Assembly: GCF_000621625.1 (NCBI RefSeq)
Contig: NZ_JHXV01000015.1
Coordinates: forward strand, 55,491-119,490
Direction: 5' to 3'
DNA: 64,000 nucleotides
Origin: Crocinitomix catalasitica ATCC 23190
Lineage (GTDB): Bacteria; Bacteroidota; Bacteroidia; Flavobacteriales_D; Crocinitomicaceae
Part shown: one piece after another, positions 1-9,500 of the stretch
Layout: each line of letters starts with the position of its first letter
Position numbering within the stretch: the stretch's first letter is position 1
Position numbers and translations under genes: made by a program
The notes under the pieces: model-generated
Databases searched by the model: none
Told to the model about the DNA's origin: nothing
The model's input: only the letters and a program-made list of their open reading frames with translations

Positions 1-667
1 ATATTGATGTGGAGAAAGAGTTTTCATTGTCTTCATAAACAATATCTCCATTGTATATCCAACGATAATTGACAGTGTCAATACAATCTTCTATTGCATA
101 TGTTATTGGTTCATCTTCACCTTGACAAATTTCGTCATTGGCAGATGATATTGAAATTGTTGGGGTAGGAAAATTGACAGCCGTTCCACTGATACTTATA
201 TTAAAAGTACATTCTGCGGCGTTTAATGCGCCGTCTTTAGCTCCGTTAACTTGCACATAATAAGTGGTGTTAGGGCTTAATAGTATAACTTCATTTAAAT
301 CGAATGCTACAGATCCTTCACCACAATTTGAATATGGTGTATATGGCAGGTCATCACAGTCACCTCCAGTTTCAAAAAAGAAAGCTTCTAATTTTTTACC
401 ATAGGTTATATCTGGGTTAAAAACCAAATCAGTTAGACTAATTGTAACGCCACCACCTAAACTATTAGTTGTAAAAAAATACCAGACAGTGCTAGTTGCA
501 GTGTAGCATGTAGAGGGGTCGGCAGGACTTGTAGTTGCATCGATTGTACTTCCAGCATATATCTCTCCAGGACACAGCGCAATGGCTGTTTCGCAGCGGT
601 CATTTATTGGTTGTGCATAACCAGTAAAGAAAAGTGTTATAGAAAGTATTAAGAAAGTATATCTCAC
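1..667 (-). CDS. Secreted protein, N-terminal part only (cut by window edge)
   Basis: Open reading frame on the reverse strand running off the left edge; about 222 residues are visible. It begins with a hydrophobic leader (RYTFLILSITLFFTGYAQ) ending in the Ala-Gln type cleavage site common in Bacteroidota, so the protein is exported. The mature part starts with a Cys-containing jelly-roll-like region (CETAIALCPGE, then a TVWYFFTT stretch) seen in many type IX secreted Bacteroidota proteins, followed by the start of an Ig/PKD-like module. No in-frame ATG lies between the upstream stop near 689 and the leader, so GTG at 667 is taken as start. The sorting domain, if any, lies outside the window, and function cannot be assigned. 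Confidence 0.7.
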   Translation of the reverse strand, partial: MRYTFLILSITLFFTGYAQPINDRCETAIALCPGEIYAGSTIDATTSPADPSTCYTATSTVWYFFTTNSLGGGVTISLTDLVFNPDITYGKKLEAFFFETGGDCDDLPYTPYSNCGEGSVAFDLNEVILLSPNTTYYVQVNGAKDGALNAAECTFNISISGTAVNFPTPTISISSANDEICQGEDEPITYAIEDCIDTVNYRWIYNGDIVYEDNENSFSTSI

Positions 668-812
668 GTGGCAAAACCATTGATGAATTCAAGTGGGTAA
701 AGATAATTAAATTTTTCATCGATCTTTTAATCTTTGTTTAAAAAGCAGTTAACACAATTTAATTAAATTCTAAAGAATGATTAATTTCGTCATTTAAAGA
801 TAAAATATAATC

Positions 813-2060
813 ATGGATATAACAAAATACAAAGTTGGAGAAAGATTAATGAAGTACGTACAAGTGGATACCGAAGCGGATCCCAATTCTACTACATTTC
901 CTTCTTCAATGAAACAAAAAGATTTAGCAAAAATATTAGTAGAAGAATTGAAGTCTATTGGTATATCGGATGCTGAAATGGATGAGCATGGTTATGTTTT
1001 TGGAACAATTCCAGCAAATACCAAGAAAAGTAATGTGCCGACGGTTTGTTTTTGTGCACATATGGACACTGCTCCCGATGTAACTGGTAAGAATGTGAAG
1101 CCTATTTTACATAAAAATTACACTGGCGCACCGATTGTTTTACCAGATGATAATTTACAAGTTATTACTGTAGAAAAGCATCCTTATTTAAAAGAGAAAA
1201 TTGGTGATGATTTAATCACAGCAAGCGGCTTGACTTTATTAGGAGCAGATGATAAAGCAGGTGTTGCTTGTATCATGGCTTATACAGATTATATTATGAA
1301 CAACCCATCTGTTGAGCATGGTGTTATTCGAATTCTATTTACGCCGGACGAAGAGGTTGGACGTGGCGTTGAGCATTTAGACATGGAAAAATTAAATGCG
1401 GATTATGGTTATACATTGGATGGCGGAACTTTAGGTTCGATCGAAGATGAGAGTTTTTCTGCAGATGCTGTTGAGATTTCAATCTCTGGTGTAAGTGCGC
1501 ATCCAGGATATGCGAAAGGTAAAATGGTACACGCAACAAAAGTGGCGGCTGATTTTATAGATTCATTACCAAAAGATAGTTGGTCGCCAGAAACAACTTC
1601 TGGTAGAGAAGGTTTTGTTCATCCAACTTTCATAAATGGTGGAATGGAATCTGTACAGATTGGTTTTATTATTCGTGATCATATTACTTCTAAATTGAAA
1701 GAATATGAAGATCGATTACAAGCGTTACTAGAAGAAACGGTTGCAAAATACCCAGGTGTTAAATCTACATTTGTAGCTAAAGAGCAATATAGAAATATGA
1801 AGGAAATAATTAAAGATGTTCCCTTCGTAACTGATTACGCTATTGAAGCAATGAAGCGTGTCGGAGTTGAACCGAAACCGGTTATTATTCGCGGTGGTAC
1901 GGATGGTTCAAGACTATCATTCATGGGATTACCTTGTCCGAATTTATTCACAGGAGAAATGGCGATTCATTCTAAACACGAATATTGTAGTGTACAGGAT
2001 ATGGAAAAAGCTGTTAAAACGATGATTGAAATTTCTAAAATTTGGGAAGAAAAAGCTTAA
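813..2060 (+). CDS. pepT: Peptidase T (tripeptide aminopeptidase)
   Basis: 415 residues, the usual length for PepT. It is a cytoplasmic M20B di-zinc aminopeptidase that removes N-terminal residues from tripeptides. Visible signatures are HMDTAPD (metal ligand His83, Asp85), GADDKAG (bridging Asp near 146), TPDEEVG (catalytic and ligand Glu180/181), YTLDGG, and the C-terminal IRGGTDGSRLS...HSKHEY segment that supplies the last His ligand. No signal peptide is present. It stands alone, with a terminator hairpin shortly after the stop codon. All family key residues appear intact, so an active enzyme is expected. Confidence 0.95.
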   Translation: MDITKYKVGERLMKYVQVDTEADPNSTTFPSSMKQKDLAKILVEELKSIGISDAEMDEHGYVFGTIPANTKKSNVPTVCFCAHMDTAPDVTGKNVKPILHKNYTGAPIVLPDDNLQVITVEKHPYLKEKIGDDLITASGLTLLGADDKAGVACIMAYTDYIMNNPSVEHGVIRILFTPDEEVGRGVEHLDMEKLNADYGYTLDGGTLGSIEDESFSADAVEISISGVSAHPGYAKGKMVHATKVAADFIDSLPKDSWSPETTSGREGFVHPTFINGGMESVQIGFIIRDHITSKLKEYEDRLQALLEETVAKYPGVKSTFVAKEQYRNMKEIIKDVPFVTDYAIEAMKRVGVEPKPVIIRGGTDGSRLSFMGLPCPNLFTGEMAIHSKHEYCSVQDMEKAVKTMIEISKIWEEKA

Positions 2061-2081
2061 TACTTATTAGATTATTTATTT

Positions 2082-2123
2082 AAAAAGGAGGCCAGCCTAT
2101 TTAATTAAGTTGGTCTCCTTTTT
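2082..2123. terminator. Bidirectional intrinsic terminator between convergent genes
   Basis: A 13-bp stem (AAAAAGGAGGCCA pairing with TGGTCTCCTTTTT, one G-T pair) has A/T tracts on both sides, so it can end transcription of pepT rightward and of the PLP enzyme leftward. The TAG stop of the leftward gene (2097-2099) lies inside the loop. Confidence 0.75.
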
Positions 2124-3248
2124 AATTTTGTGAATGCTGTCAAGTAGATATTCAATTTCTTGAATTGTATTATAAGATTGAATTGAAACTCTAAAGAAAT
2201 ATTGATTTTCCAAATTCGTTATAGGTAATTCGATATTGTATTGATTGTATAAAGTGGCCTTTAATAGCTCAGGATTTTCTGACGAAATTGGAACACTAAA
2301 CATTTGACCTAAGAAATCTTCATTAATAGGGCATATCGTTTTTCCATTAAGTGCTTTTGCGAATATGGGATAATATTCTAAAATTAAATTCTTGCTATTT
2401 TGTTGTGCTTTTTTCCAGTCGTCAGTTGTAATAAATTCGATTGCTTTTGGTATCGTTAGATAGGCAGAAAAGTCATTCGTGCCTTGAAATTGGTGAAAAT
2501 CTGTGAATCTATTTTCGACTTTGTCAGGGGCGTATCCCCATGATATAACTAAAGGGTCTAATTGTCGCTGTAATTCCTTTTTTACGTATAAGAAGGATGC
2601 TCCTTTAGGCGCCAACATCCATTTATGACAGGCGCCGGTATAAACATCCGGATTAAGTTCTTCAATGTCTAATGGAATGTGACCTGGAACATGAGCTCCA
2701 TCTATAATTATGGTTAAACCTAACGATCTTGCTTTTTGACAAATTTCTTCAACAGGAAAGATTAATGCCGAAGCACTTGTGATATGCGAAATGAAAACAA
2801 TCTTTGTCTTATCAGTTAAACCATTCCAAAATTCTTTCAAAAAGCTTTCTTTACTTTCTATAGGAGTGGAAATTTTTGATTTAATATAATTTGCACCTGC
2901 TTTTTTACAATAGTAAGTCCAAGTGTAATCCATCGCTCCGTATTCGTGATCAGTTGTCAAAACTTCATCCCCTTTGTTTAGTTCTATGTTTTTGATAACT
3001 ATATTCAAAGCTGTTGATGGGTTTGGTGTAAATACGATATTCTCTGCTTGACAATTAATGTATTTTGCAAGGGCTTTTTTAGCGTCGTTAAGTATTATTG
3101 GACCTTTGTTTACAATAAATTGGACAGGATTTCTTTCTAATTCTAATTGCCAATCTTGGTAATTTTTAAATATAGCTTTCGGGCAAGCGCCAAAAGATCC
3201 ATGATTAAAATAATAAGTATCTTGGTCTAGTAAAAATTGATTGCGCAT
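2097..3248 (-). CDS. PLP-dependent aminotransferase class V (isopenicillin-N-epimerase/cysteine-desulfurase-like)
   Basis: 383 residues. Fold-type I PLP enzyme of the class V / CefD-like group. Seen directly: FNHGSFGACP near the N terminus, IIDGAHVPGHIPLD with the PLP-pyridine Asp183 and His186, and TGACHKWMLAPKG in which Lys209 should form the Schiff base. There is no signal peptide. The IscS/SufS active-site Cys loop is not evident, which argues against a dedicated iron-sulfur cysteine desulfurase; the substrate cannot be deduced. The gene is isolated and convergent with pepT, with which it shares a terminator. Confidence 0.8.
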   Translation of the reverse strand: MRNQFLLDQDTYYFNHGSFGACPKAIFKNYQDWQLELERNPVQFIVNKGPIILNDAKKALAKYINCQAENIVFTPNPSTALNIVIKNIELNKGDEVLTTDHEYGAMDYTWTYYCKKAGANYIKSKISTPIESKESFLKEFWNGLTDKTKIVFISHITSASALIFPVEEICQKARSLGLTIIIDGAHVPGHIPLDIEELNPDVYTGACHKWMLAPKGASFLYVKKELQRQLDPLVISWGYAPDKVENRFTDFHQFQGTNDFSAYLTIPKAIEFITTDDWKKAQQNSKNLILEYYPIFAKALNGKTICPINEDFLGQMFSVPISSENPELLKATLYNQYNIELPITNLENQYFFRVSIQSYNTIQEIEYLLDSIHKIKKETNLIK

Positions 3249-3327
3249 GTTTTGATTTTTTTAGCTGATGTTGGTTTGGTTATTAAACCTTAGCTTTGTG
3301 TAATAAGATTTAATAAACAAAATCAAT

Positions 3328-3849
3328 ATGAAATATTCTTTATTAATTATAATGTTTTCAGTATTGCAGGTTATGGGACAAACAGATATTTATGGATTTA
3401 AATTTACTACTTTAAATGGTGAAGAGAAAACATTCTCTGAATTTAAAGGTAAAAAAATATTAATTGTAAACACTGCTTCAGCATGTGGATTTACCCCTCA
3501 ATATGAAGGGCTTCAGGAGTTACATAAGTTACATGGTGATCAACTTGTAATTATTGGTTTTCCAGCAAACGAATTCGGTTCACAAGAGCCTGGTTCTAAT
3601 AATGAAATTGCGGCTTTTTGTCAGAAGAATTATGGTGTCGAATTTTTAATGGCAGAAAAGTCTATTGTAAAAGGAGACGGGATAAGTGATTTGTTTAATT
3701 GGTTGACAACTACGGAAAATTCAAGCTTTGATGGACCAATCTCATGGAATTTTGAAAAGTTCATGATTAATGAAAAAGGAATGCTAGAAGAGCGATTCAA
3801 AAGTAATGTCTCTCCAATTAGTGAGGAGATTCTAAAATATATTAAATAA
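3328..3849 (+). CDS. Glutathione peroxidase family protein, exported
   Basis: 173 residues: an N-terminal hydrophobic leader (about residues 1-18, ending VMGQ) then a complete glutathione-peroxidase thioredoxin-like fold. Peroxidatic Cys53 sits in NTASACGFTPQ; the rest of the catalytic set is Gln86 (FPANEFGSQEPG) and Trp140-Asn141 (ISWNFEKF). Cys98 is placed where the resolving Cys of thioredoxin-dependent (non-selenium) members lies. The likely role is reduction of hydroperoxides in the periplasm or at the membrane, probably with a thioredoxin-like donor rather than glutathione. It stands alone between an outward-facing PLP enzyme gene and etfB. Confidence 0.9.
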   Translation: MKYSLLIIMFSVLQVMGQTDIYGFKFTTLNGEEKTFSEFKGKKILIVNTASACGFTPQYEGLQELHKLHGDQLVIIGFPANEFGSQEPGSNNEIAAFCQKNYGVEFLMAEKSIVKGDGISDLFNWLTTTENSSFDGPISWNFEKFMINEKGMLEERFKSNVSPISEEILKYIK

Positions 3850-3929
3850 TAATCCAATTTAATCAGGAGGTATTGCAAAATTGAATTAATTTTAATGAGA
3901 AGCCTTAATATAGGTTCTTAAAATTTTGG

Positions 3930-3937
3930 TAAATTTG
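3930..3937 (+). promoter_or_regulatory. Bacteroidota -7 promoter element for etfBA
   Basis: TAAATTTG exactly matches the Bacteroidota -7 consensus TAnnTTTG, 37 bp before the etfB start. A clear -33 TTG is not evident at the usual distance, so confidence is moderate. Confidence 0.5.
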
Positions 3938-3974
3938 AACCCTTAAAGATTTAATTTAAATAAATTCAATATAT

Positions 3975-4715
3975 ATGAAACTATTAGTTTGTATTAGTAA
4001 AGCACCTGATACGACCAGTAAGATTGATTTTAAAGATAATAACACGGAGTTTAATGAAGCGGGTGTTCAGTTTATTGTAAATCCTTACGATGAATGGTAT
4101 GCGTTAGTTCGTGCATTAGAATTAAAAGAAGCGAATGGAGGATCTGTAACAACAATTACTGTGGGTACAGCAGAGGATGATTCTATTATTAGAAAAGCTT
4201 TAGCAATTGGAGCAGATAACGCAGTGAGAGTAGATGCAAAAGCAGAAGATGCTTATTTTACGGCTTTCCAAATAGCGGAATATGCCAAAGCTAATGGTTT
4301 TGATATGGTTCTAACTGGTAAAGAAACAATCAATTTTAATGGCTCGCAAATCGGTGGAATGATTGCTCAATTATTAGATCAACCATTTGTTAGTTTAGCA
4401 ACAAAATTAGAAATGAGTGGTAACACTGCGACAATTGATCAAGAAATTGTAGGTGGTTCTGAAATCATTTCTTTGGAAACACCATTTGTTTTAAGTGCTG
4501 CTAAAGGAATGGCTGAACAAAGAATTCCAAATATGCGTGGTATCATGGCGGCTAGAACGAAACCTTTAGAGGTTATACCTGCTGCAGCATGTGATGCAAT
4601 GACGAGCTTTGAAACATTTGAATTACCTGAAGCAAAGTCAGCATGTAAATATGTAGACGCCGATAATGTGGCGGAATTAGTTAGTTTATTGCACAATGAG
4701 GCAAAAATCATTTAA
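3975..4715 (+). CDS. etfB: Electron transfer flavoprotein subunit beta
   Basis: 246 residues, full length for EtfB. It forms the heterodimer with EtfA that takes electrons from acyl-CoA dehydrogenases and passes them to the membrane ETF:quinone oxidoreductase. Visible signatures are KLLVCISKAPDTTSKI at the N terminus, the VNPYDEWYALVRALELKE segment, and the AMP-binding region around GADNAVRVDA and LTGKETINFNGSQIGGMIAQLL. etfA follows after 10 bp on the same strand, the standard order. Cytoplasmic; presumably serves fatty-acid and branched-chain amino-acid oxidation. Confidence 0.95.
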   Translation: MKLLVCISKAPDTTSKIDFKDNNTEFNEAGVQFIVNPYDEWYALVRALELKEANGGSVTTITVGTAEDDSIIRKALAIGADNAVRVDAKAEDAYFTAFQIAEYAKANGFDMVLTGKETINFNGSQIGGMIAQLLDQPFVSLATKLEMSGNTATIDQEIVGGSEIISLETPFVLSAAKGMAEQRIPNMRGIMAARTKPLEVIPAAACDAMTSFETFELPEAKSACKYVDADNVAELVSLLHNEAKII

Positions 4716-4725
4716 TTAAAAGAAA

Positions 4726-5667
4726 ATGTCAGTATTAGTTTATATAGATACATTGAGTGGTAAAATTGCAAAAAATGCAATGGAAGCTGTTCAATACGGA
4801 AGTAAAATTGGAAGTACTACTGTTGTTACAAATGGTGATATTTCTGAAGGAGAATTATCAAAATTAGGTGCTTATGGAGCATCAAAAGTTTTGGTTAATA
4901 AAGCCTTAAAATCTAATGATTCAGAACAAATCACAAAATTAGTTGCTAAAGCAGTTGAGAGTACGGGTGCTGAAACAGTTGTTTTTTCTCACGATTTAGT
5001 TGGAAGGGCAGTTGCGCCAAGATTATCTGTTTTATTGAACGCTGGTTTAGTAAGTGGTGCAGTTGCATTACCAAACGATAATGGCCAAGTTAAAGTAAAT
5101 GTTTTCTCTGGTAAAGCTTATGGTTTTGTAAATGTTAAAACGTCTAAAAAAGTTATTGCCTTAACTCCTAATTCAGTTGGTGTTGTTCCTGGTTCAGGCG
5201 AAGCTTCTGTTGAGGCTTTTGATGCAGATTTAGGTGCAAGTAAAATAACTGTTAAGGAAATTAAGAAACAAGAAGGTGATATTTTATTACCAGAGGCTGA
5301 ATTAGTAGTGTCTGGGGGTAGAGGACTTAAAGGTCCAGAGAACTGGGGAATGATTGAAGATCTTGCAAAGGTTTTAGGTGCTGCTACTGCTTGTTCTAGA
5401 CCAGTTGCGGATATTGGTTGGAGACCTCATCACGAACATGTAGGGCAAACAGGTGTTGCTATTCGTCCTAATTTGTATATTGCTGCAGGTATTTCAGGTG
5501 CAATTCAGCATTTAGCTGGTGTTAATGCAAGTAAAGTTATTGTAGTTATAAATACAGATCCAGAAGCGCCTTTCTTTAAGGCTGCGGATTACGGTATTGT
5601 TGGAGATGCTTTTGATGTGATTCCAAAATTAACTGAGGAAATAAAAAAATTAAAAGCCGAAAATTAA
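4726..5667 (+). CDS. etfA: Electron transfer flavoprotein subunit alpha
   Basis: 313 residues, typical EtfA. The N-terminal half is the alpha/beta domain. The C-terminal half carries the FAD-binding signature, with VVSGGRGLKGPENWGMIEDL, the GATACSRPVADIGWRPHHEHVGQTG loop region and PNLYIAAGISGAIQHLAG, then INTDPEAPFFKAADYGIVGD. It is co-transcribed with etfB (10-bp gap). The bifunctional-nuclease gene starts 44 bp later and may be read from the same transcript, since the first clear terminator is beyond it. Confidence 0.95.
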   Translation: MSVLVYIDTLSGKIAKNAMEAVQYGSKIGSTTVVTNGDISEGELSKLGAYGASKVLVNKALKSNDSEQITKLVAKAVESTGAETVVFSHDLVGRAVAPRLSVLLNAGLVSGAVALPNDNGQVKVNVFSGKAYGFVNVKTSKKVIALTPNSVGVVPGSGEASVEAFDADLGASKITVKEIKKQEGDILLPEAELVVSGGRGLKGPENWGMIEDLAKVLGAATACSRPVADIGWRPHHEHVGQTGVAIRPNLYIAAGISGAIQHLAGVNASKVIVVINTDPEAPFFKAADYGIVGDAFDVIPKLTEEIKKLKAEN

Positions 5668-5711
5668 TTGTGTTGGGGGACAATTTGTTGTGATGAATTG
5701 TCTGGTAGATT

Positions 5712-6302
5712 ATGAAAAAAATTGAACTCAAAATAATAGGTTTATCCTATAGTCAAACACAATCTGGTGCTTACGCTTTGGTTTTGTCTGAGAAAGTAGG
5801 TGCGCGAAGATTACCAATAATAATTGGTGGTTTTGAAGCACAATCTATCGCTATAGAATTGGAAAAGATGAAACCATCTAGACCTTTAACGCACGATTTA
5901 TTTAAAACTTTCGCTGATACCTTTCAAATCCTGATAAAGGAGGTTGTAATTTATAATCTTATTGAAGGTGTTTTTTACGCCAAACTTGTTTGTGAAAGTG
6001 ATGGAAAATTAATTGAAATTGATGCTAGAACATCTGATGCCATTGCAATCGGTATTCGTGCTAGTTGCCCAGTTTTTACTTTCGAACATATTTTAAGTTC
6101 TGCTGGAATTCAATTAGAAGATGAAATTGCTGAACATGCTGAAGGAGATGTCGCTGCGGAAGAGAAGGTTGAAGAAAAACCGAAAAATACTTTAGCCGGT
6201 GCTAGTTCTGAAGAATTGAATAATTTGTTAGATGCTGCTATTCAAGAAGAAGACTACGAGCGTGCATCCGAAATTCGAGATGAAATAAATAAAAGAAACT
6301 AG
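5712..6302 (+). CDS. Bifunctional nuclease family protein with C-terminal UVR motif
   Basis: 196 residues. The first ~130 residues match the bifunctional nuclease (DUF151) fold: KKIELKIIGLSYSQTQSGAYALVLSE, IIIGGFEAQSIAIELEKMKPSRPLTHDLF and ARTSDAIAIGIRASCPVFT. A charged linker (KVEEKPKNT) leads to a C-terminal UvrB/UvrC-type motif (EELNNLLDAAIQEEDYERA, then SEIRDEINKR). This two-part layout is widespread in Bacteroidota; biochemical function is poorly defined, with plant homologues reported to have RNase and DNase activity. It follows etfA and ends before a strong terminator. Confidence 0.85.
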   Translation: MKKIELKIIGLSYSQTQSGAYALVLSEKVGARRLPIIIGGFEAQSIAIELEKMKPSRPLTHDLFKTFADTFQILIKEVVIYNLIEGVFYAKLVCESDGKLIEIDARTSDAIAIGIRASCPVFTFEHILSSAGIQLEDEIAEHAEGDVAAEEKVEEKPKNTLAGASSEELNNLLDAAIQEEDYERASEIRDEINKRN

Positions 6303-6337
6303 AAGAACGTAAAACTTTATGTTCATGTTATTTTAAT

Positions 6338-6373
6338 AAAACCCTGGCTTTATAAGTCGGGGTTTTTGTTTTT
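6338..6373 (+). terminator. Intrinsic terminator after the etfBA-nuclease unit
   Basis: Stem AAAACCC...GGGTTTT extended by inner pairs (GGCTT with AAGTC) and followed by a T-rich run, 36 bp after the stop of the bifunctional nuclease gene. The rest of the 250-bp gap to the next gene shows no gene. Confidence 0.75.
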
Positions 6374-6552
6374 AAAATTAAAATTTATCTTCAAAAATTA
6401 TCCTAAATTCACTTATTTCACAGAATCACTAACGTTTTAGGGTGATCATCCGTTAATTACCGTAAATAAACGATTTTCTATTGTATTCTGTAACCTTATA
6501 TACTAGTTTGAGTATCTTTATAGATTAGGATTTATCGTACAAGGCCGACAAA

Positions 6553-9500
6553 ATGAATAAATATTTGAAACTACTATTCAGTTTTCCCATACTTATAGTA
6601 ACGGCGTTGACAACTTTCGGACAAGTTGCCAATCCAACCACTGTGCACAAACAATTGGTTATTCACAGTGCTGAATATTTTAATCTTACAAATTCCCATT
6701 CATCAGAAAGTCTTAGTCAAAACCGTTTATTACAATCGGGGCGATTATTTGCTCCCTATCCAAGTAGTGAAGATTTATTAAGTGCAGTTGTATTGGGTAG
6801 TCGTTCGGACAATGATCATTCTCCTTATGTTAATCGAGACGCAGCATTGATCGGGATTAATACTGATCGTTTGAATTTAGTATATACGGAAGCAGCATTA
6901 CGAACAGTGCGAGAGCATAGATTAATTGAATTAGGAATTAGAAGAATTGATGATGATGGAGAAATAATTTATGGTGTTGCTGATGTAGATGATGATGGAT
7001 ATTGTGATGATGAGGATTTAGATGAAGACAATGACGGAATTCCTGATTTGATTGAAGGTCTTGAAGATACTGATGGTGATGGTGTATTAGATTATTTGGA
7101 TTTGGATAGTGACAATGACGGTATACCCGATATAATCGAAGCTGGTGGTGTGGACATAGATGGTGATGGAAGAGTCGACGATTTTGAAGATGTTGATGGA
7201 GATGGTTTAGATGATCGTTTGGCATTATCTCCATTGCCTATTCCTGATACTGATGACGATGGAATAGCTGATTATTTAGATTTAGATAGTGATAATGATG
7301 GTGTTTCTGATGCTTCTGAAGCTGGAGGTGAGGACGGAAATGGTGATGGTCGTTTGGATGAATTTGCAGATGTAGATGGGGATGGTTTTTCTGATGTCGT
7401 AGATACCGATAACAACAATATCGCGGGTCCTGGTGATGGTGGAACAAGTTTACCTATTAACGATTTTGATTTCGATGGTATTTCAGATTATCTAGATATT
7501 GATTCGGATAATGATGGTATAGTAGATGTAATTGAAAATAATGGATTGGATGCAGATGGCGATGGTCAATTAGATGGATTTGAAGATGTTGACGGAGATG
7601 GGTTTAATGATTTAACCGATACAGATAATGATAATATTCCAGGGCCGTTTGACGGAGGTTTACCTTTGGGTATTACTAATACGGATGGTACAGGTGGAGC
7701 CAATTATTTAGATATAGATAGTGATGGAGATGGTATTTTAGATAATGTTGAAGGTCAAACTACTGGAGAATATATTGAGCTTTCTGGTCTAGATGACAAT
7801 GGTAATGGGTTGGACGATAATTATGATATTGATTTTGGAGGTACACCAATACAACCTGTCGATTTTGACCGTGATGGAATACCAGACTATAAGGATTTAA
7901 ATTCGGATGGTGACACCGAAAACGATATTATTGAGGGGCATGATTTAGGTGGCGACGGAATTCCAGATGTTTCACCGGCTGGAACGGATGGTGACGGAGA
8001 TGGTTTAGATGATGCATTTGATTTTATTGTCATGAGTGGATTAACCGCACATGAAAATGCAGGAAATGGAACTGTTGACCCGCTGACTGATGGAATTTAT
8101 GCTGATATAGATGCTCCTGGAATTGGAAACCTTGATTTTAGGGAAATTGATTCGGATAAAGATGGTATTCCAAATATTATTGATTTAGATAACGATAATG
8201 ACGGAATTCCGGATCTCGCAGAAGGTGAAGGTGATAAAGATGGTGATGGTATTGTAAACAAATTAGATTTAGATTCAGATAATGACGGTATTCCAGACCT
8301 CGTCGAAGCTGGTGGTGTAGATGTTGACGGAGATGGTGTTGTTGATGGATTTACTGATATAGATGACGATGGACTAGATGATGATTTAGCACTTACACCG
8401 CTTGATAATCCAGATTCTGACGGCGATGGAATGAAAAACTTTTTGGACCTCGACTCGGATAATGATGGAATTCCGGATCTAGTTGAAGCTGGAGGGGCAG
8501 ATGTTGATCAAAATGGAATTGTAGATAATTTAACGGATGTTGATAATGATGGATTTGTCAATTTATATGATACCGATAATAATAACATTGTCGGTCCCGG
8601 TGATGGTGGGACAGCGCTTCTTGATTTCAATTCGGATGAGGATCTAAATGCTAACAGAATTGATTTAGACAGCGATAACGACGGAATTCCAGACATTATT
8701 GAAGCAGGAGGTATTGATATTGATAATGATGGTAAAGTAGATAGCTTCATAGATATTAATGCCGATGGCCTTCATGATGCGATATTAGGCAGCCCTTTAC
8801 CAAATATTGATACTGATTTAGATGGCTTAAGGAATTATAGAGATATAGACGCTGATAACGATGGTATTGTTGATGTAATTGAGGCCGGTGGTATCGATTC
8901 AGATGGAAATGGTCGGATAGATGGTTTTGAAGATGTAAATGGCAATGGTTTAGCCGATAGCGTAGAAGAAATTTTAGCTGGAACACCACTTGAAATTCCA
9001 AATACTGACGGCTTGGCAAGACCAAATTATTTAGATATTGACAGTGATGGTGACGGAATAACTGATAATATTGAAGCACAAGCAACTGTAGGTTATAGAC
9101 CTCCTCTCGATGCGGATACTGACGGTGACGGACTTAATGATGAATATGATCTTGATAACGCTGGAACACCAATTCTTCTTTTGGATTATGACTTAGATTT
9201 GATTCCAGATTATATAGATTTAGATAGCGATAATGATGGAATTTCTGATTTAATTGAAGCGCATGATATTGATGGAGATGGTATCGCTGAGGTTGTCCCT
9301 TCCGGTTCTGATTCGGATGATGATGGCTTAGATAATAATTTTGATTTGGTTGTTTTAAATCTAGCAAATCGTTTTACTAATGCAGGTAATTCAGCTGTTG
9401 AACCGCTTACAGATGGACATTTTCCTGATGTAAATTTGAATGGTAAATTAGAGTTTAGAGATAAAGATTTTGATAATGATGGTGTGGACGATAATGTTGA

